From: Endozoicomonas montiporae CL-33
GTDB lineage: Bacteria; Pseudomonadota; Gammaproteobacteria; Pseudomonadales; Endozoicomonadaceae
Assembly: GCF_001583435.1 (NCBI RefSeq)
Contig: NZ_CP013251.1
Coordinates: 2,067,617 to 2,131,616 of the forward strand
Direction: 5' to 3'
DNA length: 64,000 nucleotides
Below are positions 37,426 to 48,082 of this stretch, one piece after another; position 1 is the stretch's first letter, and every line of letters begins with the position of its first letter. The notes under the pieces were generated by a model. The model was given only the letters and a program-made list of their open reading frames with translations, searched no databases and was not told where the DNA came from. The position numbers and the translations under genes were made by a program.

Positions 37426-38007
37426 CTATTTGATTGCCCAGTAAGCGAGCATCTGTTTGGCAATGGGCCGGTGTGTATCTTTGCCATAAAGGGCATCAAT
37501 CAGAGCAAAGCTGAAACCCATGGCATTACCAGGTCCCTGGGCAGTGATGACTTTACTTTTCTGATCAACCACTACCGGATCGCTTGGTCGGGGGAGTGCG
37601 CCTTCCAGTTGGTCGAGAAAGCTTGGGTAGCAGGTGGCGCTGACATTATCCAGCAACGAGTGGTGTGCCAGTACCACGGCTGGAGCCGCGCAAATAGCAG
37701 CATACCAGCGGTCAGCTTGCTGCTGTTCATGAAGCAGTTGGATCAGGGGTTCGCAATCTCTCAGGTTTGCCGCACCGGGCATACCGCCCGGGAGAGCAAT
37801 CATATGAAAGGTTTTATCCTGACACTGGTCAATTTGGGTGTCAGCAGTCAGTTTTACGCCTCTTGAAGCCTCAATGTCCAGATCGCCATCAATGGTGCAG
37901 GCAGCCACCGTTACATTGGCTCCAGCCCTGCGCAGAGTATCGATGATAGTCACTGCTTCAATTTCTTCGCAACCTTGTGCGATGGGAACGAGAACAGGTC
38001 TGGACAT
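37426..38007 (-). CDS. DJ-1/PfpI-family protein (YajL/ThiJ-like)
   Basis: The 193-residue protein has the DJ-1 fold signature: Glu15 in GCEEIEAV, the loop ALPGGMPGAANLRD and the nucleophile-elbow Cys106 in AAICAAPAVVL. It resembles E. coli YajL, linked to protection from oxidative and glyoxal damage. I chose ATG 38007 (MSRPVLVPIAQG) because AGG lies 6 bases ahead and it aligns with YajL; the frame extends 13 codons further. Confidence 0.88.
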   Translation of the reverse strand: MSRPVLVPIAQGCEEIEAVTIIDTLRRAGANVTVAACTIDGDLDIEASRGVKLTADTQIDQCQDKTFHMIALPGGMPGAANLRDCEPLIQLLHEQQQADRWYAAICAAPAVVLAHHSLLDNVSATCYPSFLDQLEGALPRPSDPVVVDQKSKVITAQGPGNAMGFSFALIDALYGKDTHRPIAKQMLAYWAIK

Positions 38008-38113
38008 GGGAAGCCTCTCGTAACGGAAGTAGACCGTAATAATCACTATCGGAAAACCAGCACTACAAGCCTAGTCCGTAATTGAAAGAACGCCAGATGG
38101 TTGTTTTTTTGAT

Positions 38114-39758
38114 ACTCGATGCTGCAGTTTTTGATATTTGAGGGAGAGCAGGAAATGGCAGGGTGGCATAAGAGCAGACTACTACTGCAGCTCCGAATTC
38201 AAGCCTTGCGAGATTCCATCATAGCCACAGCAGCAGGTTGGAGGTAAGATCTCATAGGAACTTAATAACCGTCAAGTGTCGTATCTTGCTAATTCGCCCA
38301 TTACCCGTTGTCACTGCCTTTCTGGATGCTTTGAATGATTCGCTCAAGTCCATCAATTCCTCTGCGCAGTTGAGTAGATCCCAGAAAGTGGCACTGGGCG
38401 TTTTTATCATGGGAATCGTGGTAACTAAAACTATTAACTGGGCTGCTTTTGAGCGCAGAAGCTTAGGCAGATTCAAAGCGACCCGTCTGTGCTGGATGTT
38501 TTATCAAGCAGAAATTGCATGGCAAAGCCTGCTACAGGCCAGCGTCAGAAATATTCTTCTACGCTATGGAATACAAAGTGGAACCCTTGCTATCGACGAT
38601 ACAGGAAAAAAGCGCACTAAAAGGACTTCAAAAATCGACGGTGCCCATAAGATAAAAGACAAATCAACAGGTGGTTATTTTAATGGGCAGGAACTGGTGT
38701 TTATGGTGCTCGTTACTGAAGTAGCTACCTTTCCAGTAGGGTTTCGCTTTTATATTCCTGACCCTGAGTTATCTGCATGGAGGAAGAAAGACAAGGCGCT
38801 CAGGAAGCAAGGCATTCAGAAAAAAGAACGACCGAACCGTCCTGAGCCAGATCATGTTCGTTACCCACCATGCAGTCGTTGACGCTGGTTATGCTGCAAG
38901 AATTTGTTGATTCGTTTCCCAACATTACGATCAAAGCAATTCTCGCTGATGCACTGTATGGCACAGGAGACTTTATGGATAAGGCTGCGGAAATAACAGG
39001 CGGAGCCCAGGTTGTCAGCCAACTGCGCTCGAATCAGAAAGTATCCAACCGAAACCACTCGGAAGCGACTCTCAAAGCTTACTTTTCGCCAGAAAGGCGC
39101 TGAAACTCAACTCATAATACGCGGTGGCAAAGAAGAGCAGGTCACGATGCTGGCTGCTCGGCTGTATGTTAAGGCTCATGGGAAAAGACGTTTTGTTATT
39201 GCCCTGAAGTATGAGGGTGAAGAGGATTATCGCTATCTGGTGGCTTCAGATATGTCATGGCGGCATACCGACATAGCCAGGATTTACACCTTGAGGTGGT
39301 TGGTCGAGGTTTTCATTCAAGACTGGAAAGCTCATTGTGGCTGGAACAGGTTGAGCAAACAGCAAGGTGCTGACGGATCGCAGCGCGGCGTGATCCTGAG
39401 CCTGCTGTGCGAACACATGCTGTTACTGCACCCTGAGCAATTCGTCCTACTGAAAAACAAACAGGCCGGAATGCCCGCAGGCTGTCTGATCGAACGCCTC
39501 AATGCAGAAGCCTTGCTTGCTACGGTGAAATCAGTGGTTGAATCGGAAGATCCAGATACCGAGCTTAAGGCTCTGGCCTTAGCCTTAGAGCATACTTTGC
39601 CCAAGCGGGAGTCGAGCAGGCATATGGCTGGTAGAGACCTGGGAGAACAAAAGGCAACTGACTCACTCAAAGCACACGCCCGGAAGTTTAAACTTTTAGA
39701 TGCAGCTTAGAATCGAGATAAATACGTTACTTGTTTAGGTAAAACTGCAGCATCGAGT
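38114..39758 (+). mobile_element. IS4-type insertion sequence, decayed
   Basis: A 1645-base element bounded by perfect 18-base inverted repeats (ACTCGATGCTGCAGTTTT at 38114-38131 and its complement at 39741-39758). Three bases GAT flank it on both sides, the only target duplication seen. It carries one DDE transposase gene broken by frameshifts. Confidence 0.88.
38238..39710 (+). pseudogene. IS4-type transposase with two frameshifts
   Basis: The coding sequence must be read in three pieces: 38238-38882, then the +2 frame around 38870-39103, then back to the first frame from about 39050 to 39710. Together they give a DDE transposase with candidate Asp in TLAIDDTGKKRTK, Asp in AILADALYG and Glu in LRWLVEVFIQDWK, the YREK-like region of IS4 proteins. 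The two shifts (near 38870 and 39080) are unlikely to be programmed, so the element cannot move by itself unless the sequence is in error. Confidence 0.85.
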
Positions 39759-39793
39759 GATAGGGGGAAGAAGAGTGACAGTCTGAATGGCTG

Positions 39794-40684
39794 TCACTCG
39801 GTTGCAGGTTTGTCCTGACCAAACAGGTTATAACCAATGGCATAACCCCGGTGATAATCGGCGACCAGTCTGTTGCGGTTGCGTGTGCTGCGGGTCGAGT
39901 TCAGAGGGGTATCAGGGCAGATTTCAGTAATGGAAATGCCTTTTTCACGAAAGTCGTCCAGCTGGTCAAGTGTCTCGTTATAGAGAGTGTACTGCTGGCG
40001 AATCAGGCTGGACAGGGCGGGCTGTTTGCGAAATTGCCAGGCGAGCAGACGGTTGCTGGAAGATGCGGTTTTGCGGTAATTGCTTTCTCTTGTGCGAATG
40101 ATGACCAGCTCTTTAAAGCCATCTTCAATAGCCTTGATAACCGGCAGGGGGTCGGAAAGACTTCCGTCCATGAGGATGCGTTCTCCAATATGGATGGGAG
40201 AACGATAAATCATCGGCAGAGCGCTGGAGGCTTTAAGAACCTGAAACAGTTCATCGTTTTCAGTATCCGGTGTTATATCGTGGTAGACCGGATAACCTGT
40301 GCGGGTGCAGGTGGTTACCACTGTCATCCGGCTTTTTTCAAGGGTTTGATAGAAGCGGCGACTGTCAATGGTAAATTGCTTGCTGATTCTCTCGAAAAAC
40401 CAGTCCAGATCAAACAGATTGCCACCTCGAATGTGACGGGCAAGACTGATGAAATTGGGTTCGAGACAAGTGCCGGTATAAATATCGAGGTTTCGTCCTC
40501 GTTGACCAGACAAGAATGAAAGCAGATTGAGAGCGCCTGCAGAAACACCGTAGTAGCCTGCGAAAGGCTTGTGTCTCTTGTCAAGAAATGCATCCAGCAC
40601 GCCTGCAGCGAAAACACCGCGCATGCCACCGCCTTCAACAATTAAAGCGGTTTTTGGCTGATTAGAAGAATCGGAGGTTTGCAT
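39794..40684 (-). CDS. Patatin-like phospholipase
   Basis: A 296-residue Ser-Asp dyad lipase. The oxyanion loop VEGGGMRGVFAAG (about residues 17-29), the nucleophile elbow YGVSAGAL and the second-catalytic-residue motif MDGSLSDPLPV are all visible. The closest relatives by pattern are bacterial YjjU-type patatins of unknown substrate. ATG 40684 is preferred over a frame opening at 40699 (TTG). It lies directly after the tRNA array terminator in the same direction. Confidence 0.9.
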   Translation of the reverse strand: MQTSDSSNQPKTALIVEGGGMRGVFAAGVLDAFLDKRHKPFAGYYGVSAGALNLLSFLSGQRGRNLDIYTGTCLEPNFISLARHIRGGNLFDLDWFFERISKQFTIDSRRFYQTLEKSRMTVVTTCTRTGYPVYHDITPDTENDELFQVLKASSALPMIYRSPIHIGERILMDGSLSDPLPVIKAIEDGFKELVIIRTRESNYRKTASSSNRLLAWQFRKQPALSSLIRQQYTLYNETLDQLDDFREKGISITEICPDTPLNSTRSTRNRNRLVADYHRGYAIGYNLFGQDKPATE

Positions 40685-40692
40685 TGACCTGA

Positions 40693-40721
40693 AAAACAAA
40701 AAAAATCGGACAAGCCGATTT
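40693..40721 (-). terminator. Terminator of the tRNA-fMet array
   Basis: On the minus strand, AATCGG, a 5-base loop and CCGATT (40704-40720) are followed by TTTTTTTTGTTTTT. A strong Rho-independent terminator 11 bases past the last tRNA. Confidence 0.88.
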
Positions 40722-40731
40722 GATCAAATGA

Positions 40732-40808
<77 letters not shown>

Positions 40809-40863
40809 TCTAAATTTGAGAATCAGATCAGACCTGACATGTATGTCTGAAATAGTAATAAGT

Positions 40864-40940
40864 TGGTAGCGGGGGCCAGATTCGAACTGACGACCTTCGG
40901 ATTATGAGCCCGACGAGCTACCAGGCTGCTCCACCCCGCA
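40864..40940 (-). tRNA. Initiator tRNA-Met (CAT), copy 2, variant anticodon stem
   Basis: 77 bases with encoded CCA. A C-to-T change makes the innermost anticodon-stem pair G31:U39 instead of G31:C39, disturbing one of the three G:C pairs that mark initiator tRNAs. T-stem pair is A52:U62. Confidence 0.92.
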
Positions 40941-41043
40941 TCCATTCTCTATAAAAGAGTCTGTAGACTGATCACTGGACTGGTAGATGTGACCGTCGTT
41001 TTTACTTAAGCGTTACAACTGCAAAGATTGCTGCTGTAAAAAT

Positions 41044-41120
<77 letters not shown>

Positions 41121-41223
41121 TCCATACTCTGTAAAAGAGTCTGTAGACTGGTCACTGAACTGGTATATGTGACCGTCGTTTTAACTTAAGCGTTACAACT
41201 GCAAAAAATGCCGTTGTAAAAAT

Positions 41224-41300
<77 letters not shown>

Positions 41301-41405
41301 TCCATACTCTGTAAAAGAGTCTGTAGACTGATCACTAAACTGGTAGGTGTGACCGTCGTTTTACTTAAGCAGTTACAACCGCAAAAAAAATGCTGCTGTA
41401 AAAAT

Positions 41406-41482
<77 letters not shown>

Positions 41483-41587
41483 TCCATTCTCTATAAATAG
41501 AGTCTGTAGACTGATCACTAAACTGGTAGATGTGACCGTCGTTTTACTTAAGCGTTACAACTGCAAAAAAAATGCTGCTGTAAAAAT

Positions 41588-41664
<77 letters not shown>

Positions 41665-41766
41665 TCCATACTCTGTAAAAGAGTCTGTAGACTGATCACT
41701 GAACTGGTAGGTGTGACCGTCGTTTTACTTAAGCGTTACAACTGCAAAAAATGAAGTTGTAAAAAT

Positions 41767-41843
<77 letters not shown>

Positions 41844-41857
41844 TCAACGAGGTGCGA

Positions 41858-41886
41858 ATCTTATGGACGATCATTCTTAAAGTCAA
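41858..41886 (-). promoter_or_regulatory. Promoter of the tRNA-fMet array
   Basis: On the minus strand, TTGACT (41886-41881), a 17-base spacer and TAAGAT (41863-41858) form a good sigma70 promoter, 15 bases ahead of the first tRNA. Confidence 0.82.
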
Positions 41887-42018
41887 TAACAAGTTGCTTT
41901 TTTATTGATAAATAAAGGTTTTTTATTTCGAACGATAATTCAGAGAGGTGCAGGCCGATGGTGTCAGGCTGTCGAATTAAACGTCTTTGAACGGCTAATA
42001 ATCACAGGGCAGGTAATG

Positions 42019-42050
42019 CCGTAGCCGGTGGTTTTATCCACCGGCTACGG
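42019..42050. terminator. Perfect 13-bp hairpin downstream of acs
   Basis: CCGTAGCCGGTGG and CCACCGGCTACGG form a perfect stem with loop TTTTAT. There is no T-run on either side, so it may be a processing or stabilising structure rather than a standard terminator. It lies between acs and the tRNA promoter. Confidence 0.6.
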
Positions 42051-42056
42051 TTGAGC

Positions 42057-42222
42057 TTAAGTACTCCACCTTAGGAAAACGCATATTTCTGACTCAATGG
42101 TTCAGCCACTCTGCCGCGTTGCAACTCCGGTCACATAGCCAGCTATGCTCCCTACGTTGCGCCTTGCATAGTAGCTGTCCCATTGGCCAGAAATATTAGT
42201 TTCCATAAGGCGAAGTACTTAA
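42057..42222. repeat. Palindromic intergenic repeat, copy B
   Basis: The second copy of the element at 37158, bounded by TTAAGTACT (42057) and AGTACTTAA (42214-42222), with the central palindrome CATAGCCAGCTATG. Its right end contains the stop codon of acs (TAA, complement of 42219-42221), so the element inserted or expanded right at the gene end. Confidence 0.85.
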
Positions 42223-44180
42223 CTGGCTAAAGCCCGGTCACTGATCAACTGTTCAACAACACCGGGATCAGCCAGAGTAGATGTGTCTCCCAGGTTTTCA
42301 TATTCACCTGAGGCTATTTTACGCAGAATTCGTCGCATGATTTTTCCGGAGCGGGTTTTCGGTAGACCGGGAGCCCACTGGATAATATCCGGTGTGGCGA
42401 TAGGGCCTATCTCTTTACGAACCCATTGTCGTAAATTGGCTTTGAGTTCATCCGAGTATTCAGTGCCAGAGTTCAGGGTGACATAAACGTATATCCCTTC
42501 CCCTTTAATATCATGGGGGAAACCGACAACGGCGGCTTCGGCAACATTTTTATGTGCCACCATGGCTGACTCAATCTCGGCGGTTCCCATGCGATGCCCG
42601 GAAACGTTCAGTACATCGTCAACCCGTCCGGTTATCCAGTAATAGCCGTCTTCGTCTCTTCGGGCGCCGTCACCCGTGGTGTACATGCCTTTAAAGTGGG
42701 TGAAGTAAGTCTGTATAAAGCGATCATGATCACCAAAAACGGTTCTGGCCTGTCCTGGCCAGCTGTCAAGAATCACCAGGTTGCCTTCGCCTGCACCCTC
42801 AATCAGCAGGCCTGCGTTATCCACCAGTGCAGGTTGCACTCCAAAGAAGGGACGTGTGGCAGAACCGGGTTTCAGGTCTGTTGCGCCAGGCAGTGGCGTC
42901 AGCATGGCTGCGCCGGTTTCTGTTTGCCACCATGTGTCAACGATGGCACAACGCTCTTCGCCGACGGTTTTGTAATACCAGTGCCAGGCTTCCGGGTTAA
43001 TGGGTTCGCCGACGGTGCCCAGCAATCTAAGGCTTTTACGACTAGTGCCTTCTACAGCCTTGTCACCTTCAGCCATCAGTGCCCGTATGGCAGTAGGAGC
43101 AATATAAAGAATATTAACGTTATGCTTGTCCACGATTTTGCTGACGCGGTTCACTTCCGGATAATTTGGCAAACCTTCATGCATCACAATAGTGGCGCCA
43201 TTTAGCAGCGGGCCATAAGTGACATAAGAGTGACCGGTGACCCAGCCGATATCCGCGTTACACCAGAATACTTCACCGGGTTTGTAGTCAAAGACGTACT
43301 CATGGGTCATGGAGGCATAAACCAGATAACCTCCGGTGGTGTGCAATACGCCTTTGGGTTTGCCGGTTGAGCCGGAGGTGTAGAGAATGAAGAGCGGATC
43401 TTCGGCGTTCATTTCCCTTGGCTGACAATAGGGAGAAGCAATGGCGGTCATGTCGGTCCAGGACACATCGCGGTGATCGTGCCAGGCAATTTCGGCCTGG
43501 GTATGGCGATAGACGATGACTTTTTCAATGGTTTTGATGTCCGGGTGGGTCAGGGCTTCATCGACGTTTTCTTTCAGTGGTACCTTTTTGCCGCCACGAA
43601 CGCCTTCGTCTGCAGTGATGACAATTTTGGCACTGGAGTCAATAATTCGACCTGCCAGCGCTTCCGGCGAGAAACCGCCAAACACCACCGAATGAATAGC
43701 ACCTATCCGGCTGCAGGCCTGCATGGCGACCACAGCCTCGACAACCATGGGCATATAAATCGCCACCACATCACCCTGACGAACGCCCTGACTCTTGAGT
43801 GCATTGGCAAAGCGGCAGACCTGTTCATGCAGTTCTTTATAGGTGACTTTTCTGGCTTCACCTTCGTCATCGGGTTCCCAGATAATAGCGACCTGATCAC
43901 CACGGGTTTCCAGGTGTCGGTCAAGGCAGTTGTATGAAGCGTTGGTGGTGCCGTCGAAGAACCAGTTGATATCGACAAAGTGGTCGTCGAAGGAGACTTT
44001 TTTAACTTTTGTGAAAGGGTTGAACCAGTCGATGCGCTGGCCATGCTCACGCCAGAAACCTTCGGGGTTTATAATGGACTGCTGATACATGGCCTGATAA
44101 CGCTCGTTATCCACCAGTGAGCGGGCTTGAAGTTCTGGAGAGACAGGGTAAACAGTGCCATGGGCGGTGCCGGTACTCAT
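42219..44180 (-). CDS. acs: Acetyl-CoA synthetase
   Basis: Acs activates acetate to acetyl-CoA through acetyl-AMP. The 653-residue protein carries the ATP loop [24 protein letters not shown], the core WWQTETGA and the C-terminal catalytic and acetylation-site lysine in [18 protein letters not shown]. The stop codon is provided by repeat copy B. The neighbouring crbS/crbR pair is the known activator system of acs in Vibrio and Pseudomonas, so control by the acetate switch is inferred. Confidence 0.96.
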   Translation of the reverse strand: MSTGTAHGTVYPVSPELQARSLVDNERYQAMYQQSIINPEGFWREHGQRIDWFNPFTKVKKVSFDDHFVDINWFFDGTTNASYNCLDRHLETRGDQVAIIWEPDDEGEARKVTYKELHEQVCRFANALKSQGVRQGDVVAIYMPMVVEAVVAMQACSRIGAIHSVVFGGFSPEALAGRIIDSSAKIVITADEGVRGGKKVPLKENVDEALTHPDIKTIEKVIVYRHTQAEIAWHDHRDVSWTDMTAIASPYCQPREMNAEDPLFILYTSGSTGKPKGVLHTTGGYLVYASMTHEYVFDYKPGEVFWCNADIGWVTGHSYVTYGPLLNGATIVMHEGLPNYPEVNRVSKIVDKHNVNILYIAPTAIRALMAEGDKAVEGTSRKSLRLLGTVGEPINPEAWHWYYKTVGEERCAIVDTWWQTETGAAMLTPLPGATDLKPGSATRPFFGVQPALVDNAGLLIEGAGEGNLVILDSWPGQARTVFGDHDRFIQTYFTHFKGMYTTGDGARRDEDGYYWITGRVDDVLNVSGHRMGTAEIESAMVAHKNVAEAAVVGFPHDIKGEGIYVYVTLNSGTEYSDELKANLRQWVRKEIGPIATPDIIQWAPGLPKTRSGKIMRRILRKIASGEYENLGDTSTLADPGVVEQLISDRALAS

Positions 44181-44232
44181 ACAATGTATCCTGATGTTGT
44201 TATTTTTATAATGCTCCGGATGTCAGGGACTT

Positions 44233-44278
44233 ATCTTACGGATGACAGCGCTTCAGAAAATTAGACCTTTGTCTTAAT
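44233..44278 (-). promoter_or_regulatory. Candidate acs promoter with imperfect dyad
   Basis: On the minus strand a -10-like TAAGAT (44238-44233) has no good -35; instead an imperfect dyad (TTAGAC...GTCTTAA, 44259-44278) lies about 40 bases ahead of the expected start, where an activator such as CrbR would bind. The assignment to CrbR is inference. Confidence 0.4.
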
Positions 44279-44317
44279 CAGGGAGTTTACGTGGGGTGGG
44301 TATTGTCAGGCCCAGAA

Positions 44318-44440
44318 TAAAAAAAGGCGGAGGGCATAACCATCCGCCAATAGCACCTACTTGCTAGTAACCAGAATCACACAGGGCGTTAAGTAGTGAA
44401 CCAGGTTCACACTGTACAATCTGGTTACGAGACAGAAAAT
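44318..44440 (-). ncRNA. Candidate small RNA upstream of acs
   Basis: A strong Rho-independent terminator on the minus strand (GGCGGA, 11-base loop, TCCGCC, then TTTTTTT; 44347-44318) lies before acs and after no gene. Upstream of it is a hairpin GTGAACC/GGTTCAC (about 44412-44398) and a TTGACT at 44450-44445, with a poor -10. Together these could make an RNA of roughly 100-120 bases. No known family is recognised. The rest of 44441-44596 holds only the crbS leader. Confidence 0.4.
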
Positions 44441-44596
44441 TAGCAGTCAAAGACCATATCACCATGAGACTTTAGTCGAAGACCGGTGTATAACTGCGCA
44501 TAAGAACAATAAACCTCCCCAGACTGCCTGCTGAAGGATATGATTCGAATTAGCTGAATGTTGACTGTGGCAGCGGCCTGACGTATCGGGAAGATA

Positions 44597-47500
44597 ATGA
44601 TTATGACGGGTTGGTTACTGGCATTAATCGCTATGTTGTACGTGGCAGGCCTGTTTGGAGTGGCCTGGTACGGTGATCGCATTGATCTGAAGAAAAAAAA
44701 ACAATTGCGATCTTACATTTACTCTTTTTCCTTGGCGGTTTACTGCTCTTCCTGGTCTTTCTTTGGCACGGTCGGTCAGGCCAGTGAAGAATCCTGGTCT
44801 TTTGTACCGGTTTTCCTCGGGCCTATGCTGATGTTCACACTGTTCTGGAAAGTGCTGAACAAGCTGATTCTGGTCAGTAAAAAAGCCAATATCACGTCTA
44901 TTGCCGACTTTATCGCTTCCCGCCATGGTAAGTCCCGCGGGCTGGCTGCACTGGTAACCGTTATTCTGGTGATGGGTTCGCTGCCGTATATTGCCCTGCA
45001 GTTGAAAGCCATTGTTATGGGGTTTCAGCTACTGTCGTTTCCGGGCGACAAGTATCTGAACCTTCAGGATCTGGTGTTGGTCGTGACAATATTGCTAGCG
45101 GTATTTGTCATCATCTTCGGAACCCGGCGGATTGATACCACGGAACACCAGCAGGGGGTGATGACGGCGATAGCGTTTGAATCGGTTTTGAAGTTGGCAG
45201 CCTTTCTCGTGGTGGGTGGCTGGGTGTGCTGGCAGGTGTCGGCTTCCGGCGCGAGTCCGGTTCAATTGCCCGAAGCCAGAGAGTGGCTGCAGCCGCCGGA
45301 AAGCTGGTTCCAGACACTGGTTTTTCCCACCTTTATCATGATGGCTTCGGTCATTTGTCTGCCCAGAGAGTTTCACACGATTGTGGTAGAAAACTCGGAA
45401 ATTAAGGATTTTCATCGCTCCCGCTGGTTGTTTCCTCTCTATCTGCTTTTGATCAGCGTTCTGGTACTGCCCCTGACGTATGCAGGGAAACAGGTGTTCG
45501 GAGATACCGTGTCTGCGGATAGTTATGTGATTCTATTACCTCAGGCACTGGGCTCGGAAGCATTAGCGGCACTGGCTTATATGGGCGGTGTGTCAGCGGC
45601 CATTAGTATGGTGATCGTTGCCACTCTGGCGCTGTCAACCATGGTATCGAACGAGATTTTCATGCCGATGATTCTGCGCAGCTCTGGCGATGGGGAGAGA
45701 AACTATTATCGCTTCAGTGGTCTGCTGCTGAATGTCCGCCGAACCGTCATTATTTCTTTGCTGTTGTTAACCTATCTGCTCTACCGGTTAATGGAAGCCA
45801 GCACTGGCATGCCCGGGCTGGCGGGTTTGGGGCAGCTGTCACTGGGAGCGGGCATTCAGCTTTTGCCAGCCGTTCTCGGTGGGTTGTATATTCGTGACAG
45901 TAACCTCAAGGCGGTCTATCTGGGATTGCTGACGGGGGCGTCCATATGGTTTTTTACTCTGGTTGTGCCGCTGTTTGTTCAGGCTGGCTGGCTGCCAACG
46001 TCTATTACAGAAGACGGGTTGTTTGGCCTGTCGGCTCTGAAACCCCAGTCTCTGTTCGGTTTTGAAGCGACGTCTGATCCGTTTAGCGGGACACTAATCG
46101 CTTTTGCTGCGAATACCTTGCTGTACATTGCCGGTTGTTTCTGTATGCGTCCCTCGTCAGTGGAAGTGCGTCAGGCGGTTCAATTTATGAATGTGTCTGA
46201 AAGTGATACGGAGTCCTATCGTCATGTGAGGGTGAACCGGAAAGAGTTAAAGGCACTGCTTACCCGTTTTGTTGATGCGGATAAGGTTGAAGGGTTGATT
46301 CATTATCAGCTTCATGATGTTCCGGATAACGGTCTGGTGAACCGGGAAGCCCTGTTAGCCGCCGAGCGATTGCTGGCCGGTGTGATGGGAGCGACCTCGG
46401 CTAAAGTGGTTATGAAAACTTCGCTAACAGGTGGGCAGGTGCGCCTTGAGGATGTCGAGGCCATTGTCGATGAAGCGTCAGAGGTGCTGCAGTTTAATCG
46501 GGAATTATTACAGGGAGCCATCGAAAACCTGGAACAGGGTGTCAGTGTCGTCGATAAAAATCTGCAACTGGTCGCCTGGAATCGCCGTTATGTCGAGTTG
46601 TTTGATTATCCCGAATCCCTCATTAAAGTGGGTCGCCCTGTGGAAGAGATTATTGACCATAATGCCCGACGGGGTTTATGTGGTCCGGGACGGGCGGAAG
46701 ATCATGTGAACAAACGTGTTGCTTATATGCAGCAAGGCTGCGCACACAAATCGGAGCGGATGCATCCCAATGGCAAAGTGATAGAGATTCGCGGCAACCC
46801 CATGCCGGGCGGCGGGTTTGTTATGAGCTTTACCGACATTACCGAATTCAGGGAGGTTGAACAGGCTCTGAAAGAGGTGAATGAAAGCCTTGAACAGCGG
46901 GTACATGAACGCACGCAGGCATTGTCAGAGCTGAACCGTGAACTGGTTTCAGCGAAAGCCCAGGCCGAAGCCGCCAATCGCTCACGTTCGCGCTTTTTTG
47001 CTGCGGTCAGTCACGACCTGATGCAGCCGATGAATGCCGCAAGGCTGTTTTCAGCGTCACTGGAATCTTCTCCGTTGCCTCCGGAGTCCCACGTTCTTAC
47101 GACTCATCTGAGCAGCTCTCTGGAGTCGGCCGAACGATTGTTGAATGACATACTGGATATGTCGAGGCTGGAGGCTGGAAAGCTGCGAGCCACTGTTCGT
47201 GAGTTTTGTCTGTCTGAGGTGTTGGGGCCATTAAAATCGGAATTTGATTTGCTGGCCGAGCAGGATGCGCTGACATTCAGGCTGTCTTCCCGGGCAGTCT
47301 GGGTTCGCAGTGATCCGAGCTTGCTGCGGCGAATTCTGCAGAACTTTTTGACCAATGCTTTTCGTTACAGCGGTTCCGGTGTCAGCCCCGGCAGGGTGAT
47401 GTTAGTGGTTCGCAGAGCGAATGATCAGCAGGTTCGCATAGAAGTCAGGGACAATGGTTCAGGCATTCCTTTGGATAAACAGGAGCTGATTTTCAGTGAG

Positions 47501-48082
47501 TTTGAACGCCTGCGAAATGATGGCAAGGGCTTGGGGCTTGGGCTGTCTATTGCCAAGGGTATTGCTGATATTCTGGGGCACCGGTTGCAGTTACGCTCGC
47601 TGCCAGACAAGGGCACCGTTTTTTCAGTCTGCCTCAACACGGTTGAACGGAAAGTGGTGCAGCAGCACAGGGTGTCTATGCCGGTAGGTTCTCTTAATCA
47701 CCTGAAGGTTCTGTGTATTGATAATGAGCAGGAGATTCTTGTGGGCATGTCCAGTCTGTTGCAGCGGTGGGGGTGCTCGGTCGTCTGTGCTGGCGGGCGG
47801 GAACAGGCTGTTGCTGAAGTTGGGCGACATGCGCCTGATGTATTGCTGGTTGATTTTCAGTTGGAATCTGACTGCGATGGCATCGAATTAATTCAGGAAC
47901 TCAGGGTGCTTATCGATAATGATGTTAACGACGAAGTACCGGCAGTTCTGATAACTGCAAATACCCGTCAGGGATTGCGCGAGCAGTGTCGGGATCAGAA
48001 TATCCGGTTTCTCAATAAGCCCGTTAAACCGGCTGCTTTGCGGGCGTTGCTCACTTCGTTTGCTCAGTCGTCGAGAGTTTGA
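44597..48082 (+). CDS. crbS: Hybrid sensor kinase CrbS (solute:sodium symporter-like sensor)
   Basis: CrbS-type kinases start the acetate switch. The 1161-residue protein has an N-terminal SLC5/SSS transporter-like module with about 13 membrane helices (residues 1-520), a PAS domain (about 640-770, LLQGAIENLEQGVSVVDKNLQLVAWN), a coiled coil, HisKA with phospho-acceptor His806 (AAVSHDLMQPMNAARLF), HATPase (DNGSGIP, GLGLGLSIAKG) and a C-terminal receiver with Asp1086 (DVLLVDFQLES). ATG 44597 or 44603 can start it. Its 3' end overlaps the convergent crbR by 19 bases. Confidence 0.88.
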   Translation: MIMTGWLLALIAMLYVAGLFGVAWYGDRIDLKKKKQLRSYIYSFSLAVYCSSWSFFGTVGQASEESWSFVPVFLGPMLMFTLFWKVLNKLILVSKKANITSIADFIASRHGKSRGLAALVTVILVMGSLPYIALQLKAIVMGFQLLSFPGDKYLNLQDLVLVVTILLAVFVIIFGTRRIDTTEHQQGVMTAIAFESVLKLAAFLVVGGWVCWQVSASGASPVQLPEAREWLQPPESWFQTLVFPTFIMMASVICLPREFHTIVVENSEIKDFHRSRWLFPLYLLLISVLVLPLTYAGKQVFGDTVSADSYVILLPQALGSEALAALAYMGGVSAAISMVIVATLALSTMVSNEIFMPMILRSSGDGERNYYRFSGLLLNVRRTVIISLLLLTYLLYRLMEASTGMPGLAGLGQLSLGAGIQLLPAVLGGLYIRDSNLKAVYLGLLTGASIWFFTLVVPLFVQAGWLPTSITEDGLFGLSALKPQSLFGFEATSDPFSGTLIAFAANTLLYIAGCFCMRPSSVEVRQAVQFMNVSESDTESYRHVRVNRKELKALLTRFVDADKVEGLIHYQLHDVPDNGLVNREALLAAERLLAGVMGATSAKVVMKTSLTGGQVRLEDVEAIVDEASEVLQFNRELLQGAIENLEQGVSVVDKNLQLVAWNRRYVELFDYPESLIKVGRPVEEIIDHNARRGLCGPGRAEDHVNKRVAYMQQGCAHKSERMHPNGKVIEIRGNPMPGGGFVMSFTDITEFREVEQALKEVNESLEQRVHERTQALSELNRELVSAKAQAEAANRSRSRFFAAVSHDLMQPMNAARLFSASLESSPLPPESHVLTTHLSSSLESAERLLNDILDMSRLEAGKLRATVREFCLSEVLGPLKSEFDLLAEQDALTFRLSSRAVWVRSDPSLLRRILQNFLTNAFRYSGSGVSPGRVMLVVRRANDQQVRIEVRDNGSGIPLDKQELIFSEFERLRNDGKGLGLGLSIAKGIADILGHRLQLRSLPDKGTVFSVCLNTVERKVVQQHRVSMPVGSLNHLKVLCIDNEQEILVGMSSLLQRWGCSVVCAGGREQAVAEVGRHAPDVLLVDFQLESDCDGIELIQELRVLIDNDVNDEVPAVLITANTRQGLREQCRDQNIRFLNKPVKPAALRALLTSFAQSSRV

